Made by a program: the position numbers and the translations under genes. From positions 2,057,001 to 2,121,000 of the forward strand of contig NZ_WAHS01000001.1 of the NCBI RefSeq assembly GCF_015714715.1: a DNA stretch of 64,000 nucleotides. The letters run 5' to 3'. Under the pieces are notes generated by a model that made no database searches, was not told the DNA's origin, and saw only the letters and a program-made list of their open reading frames with translations. The stretch comes from Aestuariivirga litoralis (GTDB lineage: Bacteria > Pseudomonadota > Alphaproteobacteria > Rhizobiales > Aestuariivirgaceae). Shown here piece by piece: positions 51,391 to 59,788 of this stretch (within the stretch, counting starts at the first letter, position 1; each line of letters opens with the position of its first letter).

Positions 51391-53550
51391 TTATGCGTCG
51401 CTCTCGGCATTGGCTTCAGCCGGGGCTTCGCCGCCGGCCTTCTTGGTGAGGTCTTCACCGGTGGCCTGATCGACAGCCTTCATCGAAAGCTTGATCTTGC
51501 CGCGGTTGTCGAAGCCCATGAGCTTGACCTTGACCAGATCGCCTTCCTTCACAACGTCCGACACCTTGTTGACACGGTGCGAGGCGAGTTCGGACACATG
51601 GATGAGACCGTCCTTGGCGCCGAAGAAGTTCACGAAAGCACCGAAGTCCATGATCTTGACGACCTTGCCTTCATAGATTTCGCCGACTTCCGGCTCAGAG
51701 ACGATGCCCTTGATCCACTTCAAGGCAGCGGTGATCGCTGCACCCGAAGACGAAGCCACCTTGATGGTGCCGTCGTCCTGGATGTCGACCTTGGCGCCGG
51801 TCTTTTCCACGATTTCGCGGATGACCTTGCCGCCGGTGCCAATCACTTCACGGATCTTGTCGGTGGGGATCTTGATGGTTTCGATGCGCGGCGCATGCTC
51901 GCCAAGGCCCGGACGGGCCTTTTCGAGGGCTTCTGACATCTTGGTCAGGATGTGCAAACGGCCATCCTTGGCCTGCCACAGAGCAACCTTCATGATCTCT
52001 TCGGTGATACCGGTGATCTTGATGTCCATCTGCAGCGAGGTGATGCCTTCAGACGTGCCGGCCACCTTGAAGTCCATGTCGCCCAGGTGATCTTCATCAC
52101 CCAGGATGTCGGACAGAACGGCAAAGCGCTCGCCTTCCTTGATCAGGCCCATGGCGATACCCGCCACCGGAGCCTTCAGCGGAACGCCAGCATCCATCAA
52201 TGCGAGCGAAGCGCCGCAGACGGAAGCCATCGAGGACGAACCATTCGACTCGGTGATCTCGGAGACCACGCGGATCGTGTAGGGGAACTGATCCTTCGGC
52301 GGCAGCATCGGATGGATGGCACGCCAGGCGAGCTTGCCATGGCCGATTTCGCGGCGGCCGGTGGCACCCATGCGGCCCACTTCACCCACCGAGTAGGGAG
52401 GGAAGTTGTAATGCAGAAGGAAAGTTTCCTTGTACATGCCGTCGAGGCTGTCGACATATTGTTCATCTTCACCGGTGCCGAGCGTGGTCACGACCAGCGC
52501 CTGGGTTTCACCGCGGGTGAACAGGGCCGAGCCGTGGGTGCGCGGCAGGACAGAAGCTTCAGCAACGATGGCGCGAACCGTTTTGGTGTCACGGCCGTCG
52601 ATACGCAGGCCGGTATCAAGGATCGAGTTGCGGACGATGTCCTTCTCGAGATGCTTGAAGGCTTCGCCAACCTTTTGCTCGGTCGGGGCCTTGGCGTCTT
52701 CCTTGTTGACCAGAGCGGCCTTCACGGCATCCTTGGTCTTGGCAACGGCGTCCTGGCGGTCTTCCTTCTTGGCGATGGAATAGGCAGCGCGCAGGTCCTT
52801 CTCGGCGTTCTTCTTCACGGCCTTGAAGAGGGTTTCTTCATCCGGAGGGGTGAAATCGCGCGGGCTGCGGGCAGAGCGTTCTGCCATGCGGATGATGGCT
52901 TCGATCACCGGCTGGAAGCCAGCATGACCGAACATCACGGCGCCGAGCATGATTTCTTCCGAAAGCTCCTTGGCTTCCGATTCAACCATCAGCACGGCGT
53001 CCTGGGTACCGGCCACCACGAGATCCAGGGTCGATTCCTTCATCTGTTCCTGGGTGGGGTTCAGCACGTATTCGCCATTGATCATGCCGACGCGGGCTGC
53101 ACCGACCGGGCCCATGAAGGGAATGCCGGAGAGGGTGAGCGCTGCGGACGAGCCCACAAGGGCCACGATGTCCGAGTCATTTTCAAGGTCGTAGGAAATG
53201 GTGGTGGCGATCACCTGGGTTTCCACGCGGAAACCTTCCGGGAAAAGCGGGCGGATTGGGCGGTCGATCAGGCGGGAAACCAGGGTTTCCTTTTCAGTCG
53301 GGCGGCCCTCACGCTTGAAATAACCACCAGGGATCTTGCCGGCGGCATAGGTCTTTTCCTGGTAGTTCACGGTGAGCGGGAAAAAGTCGATGCCGGGCTT
53401 TTCAGCGCGGGCGGCAACGGCGGTGGAGAGAACGGTGGTTTCACCGTAGGTGGCGAGAACCGCACCGTCGGCCTGACGAGCCACGCGGCCCGTTTCGAGG
53501 CGAAGTGTACGGCCGCCCCATTGGATTTCTTCAACGTCAATGTTGAACAT
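51391..53550 (-). CDS. pnp: Polyribonucleotide nucleotidyltransferase (PNPase)
   Basis: A 719-residue 3'-5' phosphorolytic exoribonuclease, part of the RNA degradosome. Two RNase PH domains (about residues 10-145 and 315-460) flank an alpha-helical domain. The KH domain is seen in [19 protein letters not shown], and the S1 domain in [19 protein letters not shown]. Catalytic residues in [20 protein letters not shown] and [12 protein letters not shown] are intact. I chose ATG 53550 ([14 protein letters not shown]), with AAGGAAAAG upstream; longer in-frame starts run through the rpsO-pnp spacer. It follows rpsO after a terminator-like hairpin. Confidence 0.97.
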   Translation of the reverse strand: MFNIDVEEIQWGGRTLRLETGRVARQADGAVLATYGETTVLSTAVAARAEKPGIDFFPLTVNYQEKTYAAGKIPGGYFKREGRPTEKETLVSRLIDRPIRPLFPEGFRVETQVIATTISYDLENDSDIVALVGSSAALTLSGIPFMGPVGAARVGMINGEYVLNPTQEQMKESTLDLVVAGTQDAVLMVESEAKELSEEIMLGAVMFGHAGFQPVIEAIIRMAERSARSPRDFTPPDEETLFKAVKKNAEKDLRAAYSIAKKEDRQDAVAKTKDAVKAALVNKEDAKAPTEQKVGEAFKHLEKDIVRNSILDTGLRIDGRDTKTVRAIVAEASVLPRTHGSALFTRGETQALVVTTLGTGEDEQYVDSLDGMYKETFLLHYNFPPYSVGEVGRMGATGRREIGHGKLAWRAIHPMLPPKDQFPYTIRVVSEITESNGSSSMASVCGASLALMDAGVPLKAPVAGIAMGLIKEGERFAVLSDILGDEDHLGDMDFKVAGTSEGITSLQMDIKITGITEEIMKVALWQAKDGRLHILTKMSEALEKARPGLGEHAPRIETIKIPTDKIREVIGTGGKVIREIVEKTGAKVDIQDDGTIKVASSSGAAITAALKWIKGIVSEPEVGEIYEGKVVKIMDFGAFVNFFGAKDGLIHVSELASHRVNKVSDVVKEGDLVKVKLMGFDNRGKIKLSMKAVDQATGEDLTKKAGGEAPAEANAESDA

Positions 53551-53715
53551 GTTTTCTTTTCCTTTGTCCTGCGCTGCCGCTTTGTCACCGAGCCTGTGGG
53601 CAGCATCCCCTTTGGACAAATCGTTCACGGCCCCATTGCCGCTTTCCGAAGTCGGGGACGCGGGCAGCAATCCGGTGTCTGCCCGCTCGTATATTAGTTT
53701 CGTCGCATCTGACGA

Positions 53716-53743
53716 TTTTGGCTTTTCTTGCGAAAAGCCAAAA
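53716..53743 (-). terminator. Terminator-like hairpin between rpsO and pnp
   Basis: A perfect 12-bp stem, TTTTGGCTTTTC (53716-53727) with GAAAAGCCAAAA (53732-53743), loop of 4 nt, starts 4 bp after the rpsO stop on the minus strand and ends in T-rich sequence. The position equals the rpsO t1 attenuator of E. coli. The remaining 165 bp (53551-53715) are the pnp leader, where PNPase autocontrol acts in other bacteria. Confidence 0.8.
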
Positions 53744-53747
53744 CGCT

Positions 53748-54017
53748 TTAGCGGCGGATTTCGAGGCGCTTGATCAGGGTCTGATAGCGCGCGTCATCCT
53801 TGCTCTTCAGATAGTCGAGCAGCGAACGGCGGGCAGCAACCATCTTCAAAAGGCCACGGCGGGAATGGTTATCCTTCTTGTGGGTCTTGAAATGGTCGGT
53901 CAGATAATTGATGCGTTCCGTGAGGATCGCGACCTGAACTTCAGGCGAACCGGTGTCACCGGTCTTGGTTGCGTATTCTTTGACAAGCGCAACTTTGCGC
54001 TCTGCAGTCATCGTCAT
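53748..54017 (-). CDS. rpsO: 30S ribosomal protein S15
   Basis: An 89-residue protein that binds 16S rRNA early in 30S assembly. [20 protein letters not shown] at the start, then [40 protein letters not shown] and a final KRLEIRR are canonical. I chose ATG 54017, with GGAG 8 bp upstream, giving the usual length; an upstream in-frame start adds six residues. It begins 21 bp after truB. Confidence 0.98.
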   Translation of the reverse strand: MTMTAERKVALVKEYATKTGDTGSPEVQVAILTERINYLTDHFKTHKKDNHSRRGLLKMVAARRSLLDYLKSKDDARYQTLIKRLEIRR

Positions 54018-54038
54018 AGTTTCTACTCCGGACATCGG

Positions 54039-54959
54039 TTAAAGATTGAAAAGTCTCTTGATTTTCAATGCGCCCTGGGAGATTTCGCCTAATCCGACGA
54101 GGTCTGTGCCTGAGCGCACCAAAACCGCCGCCTCGCTCACGGGAGCATTTGCTCCACGCAACAGGACCTTTTGGCCCTGTCTCAGTCTGGCGGCATCATT
54201 TTCCATAACGGCCAGTGCCGGGATGCCGTCCAGCACGGTCTCAATGGGAAACAAGGCGCCTTGCAGCGCCTCTTGGCCCGGCATATGGCTCATTTCCTCC
54301 AGCTTTTCCAGCGAAATCATCTGGTTTTCCGTGAGCCCGCCGACTTGGGTGCGGCGCAAAGCGGCGACGTGACCATAGCAGCCGAGGGTGCGCCCGATAT
54401 CACGCGCCAAGCTCCTGATATAAGTGCCTTTTCCGCAGACGATTTCAAAATCAGCAAAATCCGCGGTGGCTTCGTTGAGTTTCAATTCCTCAATGAAAAC
54501 CGGGCGTTCCACCATCACAGGAGCTTCCCCGGCGCGGGCCAGGTCATAAGCGCGCTCACCGTCGATCTTGATGGCCGAAAAGGCGGGGGGAGCCTGCATG
54601 ATTTCGCCGGTGAACCGAGGCAAAATGGAAGCAATTTGGAGCTCATTGGGACGGTTTGGGGAGGTGGCCGTAGCTGTTCCCTCGAGGTCGTCTGTCGTTG
54701 TCTCAGAGCCCCAGGCCACGCGCACCCGGTAAATCTTGCGGCCATCCATCGCCCAGTTCACCGTCTTGGTGGCCTCGCCCAGGGCGATCGGCAGCAAGCC
54801 GGTGGCCAGCGGATCAAGCGTGCCGCCATGGCCGGCCTTGTCGGCGTTGAACAGCCAGCGCACTTTGCCCAGCGCCTGGGTTGAGGTCATGCCATAAGGC
54901 TTGTCGAGGGCGAGCCAGCCATTGATCTTGAGGCGCGGTTTTTTGGTTGGGCTTGTCAT
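54039..54959 (-). CDS. truB: tRNA pseudouridine(55) synthase TruB
   Basis: A 306-residue enzyme making the universal pseudouridine 55 in the T-loop. The catalytic Asp is in [21 protein letters not shown], the [17 protein letters not shown]-terminus is canonical, and RAYDLARAGEAP plus a C-terminal PUA-like part (about residues 240-305) complete it. It is the first gene of truB-rpsO-pnp. In most relatives rbfA lies immediately upstream; here rbfA is 6.8 kb away. A diverged copy of its 5' end lies at 58822-59013. Confidence 0.96.
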   Translation of the reverse strand: MTSPTKKPRLKINGWLALDKPYGMTSTQALGKVRWLFNADKAGHGGTLDPLATGLLPIALGEATKTVNWAMDGRKIYRVRVAWGSETTTDDLEGTATATSPNRPNELQIASILPRFTGEIMQAPPAFSAIKIDGERAYDLARAGEAPVMVERPVFIEELKLNEATADFADFEIVCGKGTYIRSLARDIGRTLGCYGHVAALRRTQVGGLTENQMISLEKLEEMSHMPGQEALQGALFPIETVLDGIPALAVMENDAARLRQGQKVLLRGANAPVSEAAVLVRSGTDLVGLGEISQGALKIKRLFNL

Positions 54960-55047
54960 GGTTGCGGCGGGTGATAGCCTTGAACGATGCGCCTTGCCAT
55001 TGTTTCCGACTTCCACGGATTTTGCCGGCCCTTGAGGAGGTGATTGC
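54790..55047. repeat. Direct repeat, left copy (truB 5' end plus phosphoesterase 5' stub)
   Basis: About 258 bp matching 58843-59102 at roughly 90% identity by eye in the truB part (about 13 differences in 147 bp before the start codon) and less in the 26-bp spacer. It holds the first 57 codons or so of intact truB, the divergent spacer ending GATAGCCTTGAACG, and the first 20 codons of a metallophosphoesterase gene. The two copies flank a 3.8-kb segment. Confidence 0.85.
54987..55047 (+). pseudogene. Truncated, frameshifted metallophosphoesterase 5' stub
   Basis: Reads MRLAIVSDFHG, then loses the frame by a 1-bp deletion just after the HG codons compared with the intact gene at 59041, and stops at TGA about 17-18 codons in. 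The homology ends at about 55047; the following 100 bp up to the histidine kinase stop hold no gene that I can recognise. Confidence 0.8.
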
Positions 55048-55150
55048 GGCTTCCCACTTGGACTTTGGTGACAGCATTGCAGTTGCTTATCCCACCATTG
55101 CCAGCAACTTAAGAGATTCGCTGCCCGGACCGCACTGTTCAATGTGTAAA

Positions 55151-56182
55151 CTAGTGCAATCTGGCTTCGGATTGGTGGTGTTCAACCGACACTCGGGTAC
55201 CACCAACACCCGTTGCCACGACAACTTCGGCCTCTAACTGCTGAGCCAAAGCTTTCACAATCGACGTTCCCAACCCTCCGGTTCGGTGATCTGTAACGCC
55301 AGACATGCCGCAACCATTGTCGGACACGGCCAAGGTCCAATCCTCGCCCGAAACCTTGTACTCAACTTTGATTTCACCCAAATCCGCAGGCGGCGGAAAA
55401 GCGTGTTTGAGCGCGTTGATGGCGAGTTCTGTGACAACTAACCCCATGCCGACCGCGCGTTCGGATACCACAGCACCTGGATCGGCAAATACACGTATTG
55501 TAATTGATCGTCGGTCACCAATCATGGATGCCGCTAAACTCTCACAAAGTCGTGTCAGGTATTCGCCGATCTCAACCTTCTCGCCACTGCCGGATGCTGT
55601 GAGCTGCTGTTGCAGGGCTGCAACCGACATAACGCGCCGATGGGCATCCTCCAGATGGCCGCGTGTCTCATCTGACGTCACTTTGCGCGCCTTCAGAAGG
55701 AGAATGCTGGCGATGATCTGAAGGCTATTGGCAACACGATGGCTCATCTCGGCCATCAGTGTATCTTTCCGATCACTCAAGGCCTTGAGTAGTCGTTCGT
55801 TATTACGACGCTCTGTAATATCCTCGATGGCGAGCAACAATGTCGAATTGGTATCGTTCTTGTAAAAGACTTTTCGAGCATTGAGCAACATCACTCGCGG
55901 GCCGAGGCGCGCAAAATTCTGCTCCAGCACAAAATCGTCCATCACATCATGTTCGGGAATGACGCGCTCAAGGAGATGTCGCAGCGCTTCGCTTTGCCAC
56001 TCACCATTTCCGAGATCATATATTCGATGGCCGATTGTGTCTGATGGCGTGGTCAGGAATTTCGAATAGAATGATCGGCTGGCGGCTACCACCTTCAGGT
56101 TTTTATCCAGTACCAAAAGAGCGTCGCGTACGGTGTCGACCATGGCGTGAGCCAAGGTTTTCCCATCTTCCATCGAATCCAT
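55151..56182 (-). CDS. PAS-domain sensor histidine kinase (HisKA_2 type)
   Basis: A 343-residue soluble kinase. An N-terminal PAS-like domain (about residues 8-125: DTVRDALLVLDKNLKVVAAS to TLLLAIEDITERR) is followed by the HisKA_2 phosphoacceptor EMSHRVANSLQIIASIL (His) and a HATPase domain with N-box ELAINALKHAFP, G1 box DNGCGM and a GGLGTSIVKAL motif. This class signals in alphaproteobacterial stress and light pathways. No response regulator or membrane segment is present, so the signal is probably cytosolic. It is in the inserted cassette, apparently its own transcript. Confidence 0.88.
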   Translation of the reverse strand: MDSMEDGKTLAHAMVDTVRDALLVLDKNLKVVAASRSFYSKFLTTPSDTIGHRIYDLGNGEWQSEALRHLLERVIPEHDVMDDFVLEQNFARLGPRVMLLNARKVFYKNDTNSTLLLAIEDITERRNNERLLKALSDRKDTLMAEMSHRVANSLQIIASILLLKARKVTSDETRGHLEDAHRRVMSVAALQQQLTASGSGEKVEIGEYLTRLCESLAASMIGDRRSITIRVFADPGAVVSERAVGMGLVVTELAINALKHAFPPPADLGEIKVEYKVSGEDWTLAVSDNGCGMSGVTDHRTGGLGTSIVKALAQQLEAEVVVATGVGGTRVSVEHHQSEARLH

Positions 56183-56294
56183 TGATACCTGCTGAACACC
56201 TTCCCAAGGAAGGAAAGAACAACACTGCGCCCCATTTATGTGAATAGCAAAGACTAAACGGATGAACGCAGTCGAAATAGATGTTCTGTATGAC

Positions 56295-56690
56295 TTAATG
56301 CAAAATCATGGCGTCCACGGGTTTAAAGAATTTGCGCGCATAGGCGACTATTTCCCCGTCGCTGGGGTGGTCGACGGTCTCGACGCCGAGAATTTTGGCC
56401 TTGAGTTTAGGGCTGTATTTTTCAAGGTATGTCATGAATTCTGTCTTGGCGTTGCCTGGGCCGATTACAAGAACCTCACCTGACTCGGAAACAGCCAAAG
56501 CGATTTCATTCATAAAGGCAGGTTCCATAACTTCGTGCCCAGACCCTATTGTATTTGCCTTGTGGTGAAGGTGCATTGCGGTGTCTTGCGCATGCACACT
56601 TTGACTATCTTCTTCCCTTGCATTGAAGTGAAAGACCTTGGCCTGGCGGTGGTCGAGCCAGATGACAGCGTGGAAATGTGAACTGCTCAT
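56295..56690 (-). CDS. eRF1-domain-like 'translational machinery protein'
   Basis: A 131-residue protein of the family annotated as translational machinery protein, resembling one domain of eRF1/Pelota. Signature stretches are HAVIWLDHRQAKVFHFN at the start, HHKANTIGSGHEVME in the middle and AKILGVETVDHPSDGEIVAYARKFF at the end. Function is unproven; it is common in stress gene clusters of proteobacteria with zinc alcohol dehydrogenases, as here. GGAGGA lies 7 bp upstream of its ATG. It is 17 bp downstream of the dehydrogenase, so the two form an operon. Confidence 0.82.
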   Translation of the reverse strand: MSSSHFHAVIWLDHRQAKVFHFNAREEDSQSVHAQDTAMHLHHKANTIGSGHEVMEPAFMNEIALAVSESGEVLVIGPGNAKTEFMTYLEKYSPKLKAKILGVETVDHPSDGEIVAYARKFFKPVDAMILH

Positions 56691-56707
56691 TTTTGAATCC
56701 TCCTGGA

Positions 56708-57748
56708 TTACTTAAATTCGATGATGACTTTGAGTGCCTTGGTTTTTGCCGCGTTGCCAAACGCCTCATAGGCATCCAGAATTTTGTCGAATTTGAAATG
56801 GTGGGTGATCAGTTTCCTGGGTTCGATCTTGCGGGAAGTGACAGTTTTGAGAAGCATGGGAATCGTGGCCGTATCCACCAAACGCGTGGTAATGGATATG
56901 TTGCGATCCCAGAGTTTTTCCAGATGGAGGTCCACCTTCTTCCCGTGAACTCCAATGTTGGCGATGGTGCCTCCCGGTGCGATGATGGCCTGACAAAGTT
57001 CAAATGTCGCCGGAATGCCCACAGCTTCGATGGCTGTGTCGACGCCGCGATTTGCCGTGAGCTTCATCAGTGCGTCTAACGCCTGGCCATCGGCACTATT
57101 GATCGTGTCCGTGGCGCCAAATTGCTTGGCTACTTCGAGGCGATTGTCATCCAGGTCGATCATGATGATCTGGGCCGGCGAGTAGAACTGCGCCGTCAGC
57201 AGCGTTGCAAGGCCAATGGGCCCAGCACCCACAATGGCAATTGAACTTCCCGGCTGGACCTTGCCATTCAGCACACCGCATTCAAAGCCTGTTGGTAGAA
57301 TGTCACTCAGCATCACCAGGGCCTCTTCGTCCGCACCCTTCTGGATGGGATAAAGGCTGGTATCGGCATGTGGAATGCGAACATATTCGGCCTGGGTCCC
57401 ATCAATGGAATTGCCGAGGATCCATCCACCGGTGGTGCAATGGGAATACATCTGCTTGCGGCAATATTCACATTTTCCACACGCGCTCACGCAAGAGATG
57501 ATGACGTGGTCGCCTGGTTTGAAGGCGGTGACAGCCGGTCCGGTCTTGTCAACGATGCCAACGCCTTCGTGGCCCAGGATGCGGCCTGGCTGGCAGGTGG
57601 CCACGTCGCCTTTGAGAATGTGAAGGTCGGTGCCGCAGATCGTCGTCTTGGTCATCTTGATGATGGCATCGGTGGGATCGAGAATGACAGGATCTGGACA
57701 TTCCTTCACGGCCTTGTCCGACGGGCCAATATAGACGAGAGCTTTCAT
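56708..57748 (-). CDS. Zinc-dependent alcohol dehydrogenase family protein
   Basis: A 346-residue medium-chain dehydrogenase. Catalytic zinc ligands are Cys and His in TTICGTDLHILKGD and GRILGHEGVG; structural zinc cysteines are in SCVSACGKCEYCRKQMYSHC; the NAD(P) motif is AIVGAGPIGLATLL. ATG 57748 with GGAAG upstream gives the canonical MKALVYIGPSDKAV; the longer in-frame start is not family-like. Likely reduces or oxidises small alcohols or aldehydes under stress. First gene of the operon with the eRF1-like gene. Confidence 0.93.
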   Translation of the reverse strand: MKALVYIGPSDKAVKECPDPVILDPTDAIIKMTKTTICGTDLHILKGDVATCQPGRILGHEGVGIVDKTGPAVTAFKPGDHVIISCVSACGKCEYCRKQMYSHCTTGGWILGNSIDGTQAEYVRIPHADTSLYPIQKGADEEALVMLSDILPTGFECGVLNGKVQPGSSIAIVGAGPIGLATLLTAQFYSPAQIIMIDLDDNRLEVAKQFGATDTINSADGQALDALMKLTANRGVDTAIEAVGIPATFELCQAIIAPGGTIANIGVHGKKVDLHLEKLWDRNISITTRLVDTATIPMLLKTVTSRKIEPRKLITHHFKFDKILDAYEAFGNAAKTKALKVIIEFK

Positions 57749-57787
57749 GCGGCGCTTCCTCTGTTGTGAATTGAAGATGAAGCGCCA

Positions 57788-57818
57788 GGCAGAACGAACG
57801 GTGTTCGACACGTCTGCC
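57788..57818. promoter_or_regulatory. Nested inverted repeats upstream of the alcohol dehydrogenase
   Basis: GGCAGA (57788-57793) and TCTGCC (57813-57818) enclose a perfect palindrome CGAACGGTGTTCG (57795-57807). It lies 40-70 bp upstream of the ADH start codon, a normal operator position. The regulator is unknown. Confidence 0.45.
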
Positions 57819-57889
57819 AGAACAAGGGTGGCTACGACGAGTTTGTTCCCTGACTTTAAAACTTAATTTGCTGATTTGGGCCAAGCGAC

Positions 57890-57915
57890 GGAACAATGAG
57901 CCGCTAGGTATTGTT
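57890..57915 (+). promoter_or_regulatory. Possible EcfG-type general stress promoter for the BON gene
   Basis: GGAAC (57890-57894) followed by a 17-bp spacer and TGTT (57912-57915). The alphaproteobacterial general stress sigma factor EcfG recognises GGAAC-N16/17-CGTT, so there is one mismatch. It is oriented toward the BON-domain gene, which starts 101 bp further on. Confidence 0.35.
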
Positions 57916-58016
57916 GGATGCGTGATGCGTCCTCAGTCGCCATGAAGAGGCAAGGGCATTGAGACAAGCCAGGTTTAGCCTAGCTTTCCCAGATAATTCG
58001 GCGACAGGAGATGATC

Positions 58017-58667
58017 ATGTCCGACAAAAACCTTCAAGACAATGTGATGGCGGAACTGAATTGGGAGCCGCGTGTGAACGCAGCCCATATTGGCGTGACC
58101 GCCAAGCAGGGCGTCGTCAGTTTGACTGGCCATGTCGAAACCTATTCTGAAAAGAATGCGGCAGAAGCAGCAGCTTGGCGTGTGAAAGGCGTTAAAGGCA
58201 TTGCTCAGGAAATCGACGTCCGCCTGCCCAATTCGGTGAAACATACCGATGAACAGATCGCGGAAGCCGCGCTCAGCCGGCTGTCATGGGATGTGACCGT
58301 TCCCAAAAATTCGGCTTCTGTGAAAGTCCAGGAAGGTTGGCTTACCTTGACGGGCGAAGTTGAATGGCAGTACGAGAAAAACGACGCTGAATATGATGTG
58401 GCACGCCTTCCGGGTGTCACCGGCGTTTCCAACCAGATCACTCTCAGGCCACGGGTTGACACCACCGATATCAGCAACGGCATCCGTACCGCACTTCACC
58501 GCTCTTGGTTTTTTGATCCAGACACAATCCGAGTCAAAGCCGATGGCGGGAAAGTCACTCTGAGCGGAACGGCCAATTCCTGGCACGATCGCGAGGTGGC
58601 GGGCAGCACAGCTTGGGCCGCGAAAGGCGCAACTTCTGTCCAAAACGACATCACGGTTGCCTTCTAA
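58017..58667 (+). CDS. Triple BON-domain protein
   Basis: A 216-residue protein with three BON repeats (about residues 6-70, 77-145 and 152-215): VMAELNWEPRVNAAHIGVTA, ALSRLSWDVTVPKNSASVKV and IRTALHRSWFFDPDTIRVKA each start a unit, each ending in a VxLxGxV-type strand. OsmY-like BON proteins are usually exported, but no signal peptide is seen here. Such cytosolic triple-BON proteins are often stress-induced. ATG 58017 has GGAG upstream. Part of the inserted cassette; divergent from ADH. Confidence 0.88.
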   Translation: MSDKNLQDNVMAELNWEPRVNAAHIGVTAKQGVVSLTGHVETYSEKNAAEAAAWRVKGVKGIAQEIDVRLPNSVKHTDEQIAEAALSRLSWDVTVPKNSASVKVQEGWLTLTGEVEWQYEKNDAEYDVARLPGVTGVSNQITLRPRVDTTDISNGIRTALHRSWFFDPDTIRVKADGGKVTLSGTANSWHDREVAGSTAWAAKGATSVQNDITVAF

Positions 58668-58675
58668 GTAGATTT

Positions 58676-58702
58676 GCCGCCGGTTCTCATAGGGTCGGCG
58701 GC
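58676..58702 (+). terminator. Hairpin after BON gene, possible terminator
   Basis: GCCGCCG (58676-58682) pairs with CGGCGGC (58696-58702) around a 13-nt loop, 9 bp after the BON gene stop. Only short T clusters follow, so terminator strength is uncertain. Confidence 0.4.
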
Positions 58703-58821
58703 ATTACTTTGGCGCTCTGATGTCAATAGGACCGACGATTGTGGCTAGCGAATCTCGGGTGAGCGCGAACGTGGTTCCACCACGTCTTATGAACTGAACC
58801 CTTACGGCACATACGGACGTG

Positions 58822-59013
58822 TTAGGTTTTCCTGCCGTCCATCGCCAGCAAGCCGATAGCCAGGGGATCAAGCGTGCCGCCATGGCTGGCCTTGTCGGCA
58901 TTGAACAGCCAGCGCACTTTACCCTGCGCTTGCGTCGAGGTCATGCCGTAAGGCTTGTCGAGGGCGAACCAGCCGTTGATCTTCAGGCGCTGTTTTTTGG
59001 TGGGGCTTGTCAT
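58822..59013 (-). pseudogene. Truncated truB 5' fragment
   Basis: A 63-codon frame starting [20 protein letters not shown], closely matching the N-terminus of the intact truB at 54959. After LDPLAIGLL it lacks 39 bp (13 codons in frame) present in truB, resumes with AMDGRK, then stops at TAA. It lacks most of the enzyme and cannot be active. It faces away from the intact phosphoesterase gene at 59041, recreating the original divergent junction. Confidence 0.88.
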
Positions 59014-59102
59014 GATTGGGCCGGATGATAGCCTTGAACGATGCGCATCGCCATTGTTTCCGACATTCACGGCAACTTGCCCGCCCTTGAGGCGGTGATT
59101 GC
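58843..59102. repeat. Direct repeat, right copy (truB 5' stub plus phosphoesterase 5' end)
   Basis: Counterpart of 54790-55047. Here the phosphoesterase side is intact and the truB side is broken. Orientation is the same as in the left copy, so the pair forms a diverged direct repeat flanking the stress cassette. Confidence 0.85.
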
Positions 59103-59787
59103 CAATATCAACGCGGCCAAGCCTGATCTGGTGATCAATCTGGGCGACCTCGTTTCCGGGCCGTTGTGGCCGAAGGAGACGCTGCAGCTTTTGCAGAGCC
59201 TCAACTGGCCGACGATCAGAGGCAATTGCGACCGCGCGGTGGGTGCGCATCCGGCGGAGAAGCTTGGCGCATCGGATCGATTTGCTTATGACCGGCTATC
59301 TGTGGACGAACGCCAGTGGCTGCGCGACTTGCCCCTCACGCATCAGGTTTCAAAACGGGTCTTCGCCTGTCATGGCACGCCGGATGATGATGACACTTAT
59401 TTGCTGGAGCGGGTGGAAGGCCAATATCTGGTGACGGCGCCACGCGAAATCATTCTGCAAAAGCTCGGCAAGATCACCACGCCGCTGGTGCTGTGTGGGC
59501 ACAGCCATATTCCGCAATTCATCCAAGTGGCGGACGGGCGCTTCGTGTTGAATGTGGGTAGCGTGGGCTTGCCCGCGCATGATGCGCGAAACGTGGCGGA
59601 GCATGTGTATTTTTCCGAGTCCGGCACACCGCATGCGAAGTATGCCCTCGTGACGGTGCGGGATTCAGGTGGGTTCAATGTGCAGCAGCGTTGCGTGGAT
59701 TATGATTTCAACGCGGCCGTTGCGAAGGCGGCGGAAGCCGGACGTGCCGACTGGGTACAGGGATTGAAAACAGGTGCGATGACTTAG
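59041..59787 (+). CDS. Metallophosphoesterase family protein (YfcE/ApaH-like)
   Basis: A 248-residue calcineurin-like phosphoesterase. Metal ligands are in [12 protein letters not shown] (Asp, His), INLGDLVSG (Asp), TIRGNCDR (Asn), [11 protein letters not shown] (His) and [10 protein letters not shown] (two His). All are intact. The fold suits phosphodiesters or protein phosphates; substrate unknown. It is divergent from a truB fragment, and its 5' end is duplicated at 54987. Converges with the LysR gene with 1 bp between them. Confidence 0.9.
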   Translation: MRIAIVSDIHGNLPALEAVIANINAAKPDLVINLGDLVSGPLWPKETLQLLQSLNWPTIRGNCDRAVGAHPAEKLGASDRFAYDRLSVDERQWLRDLPLTHQVSKRVFACHGTPDDDDTYLLERVEGQYLVTAPREIILQKLGKITTPLVLCGHSHIPQFIQVADGRFVLNVGSVGLPAHDARNVAEHVYFSESGTPHAKYALVTVRDSGGFNVQQRCVDYDFNAAVAKAAEAGRADWVQGLKTGAMT

Positions 59788-59788
59788 G

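Noticed and set aside
51952-53697. 581-codon plus-strand open frame opposite pnp
   Set aside because: Antisense shadow of pnp; the protein would be low-complexity His/Gly/Asp-rich.
57959-58150. Small plus-strand frame before the BON gene
   Set aside because: It overlaps the BON gene in another frame and has no homology-like features.
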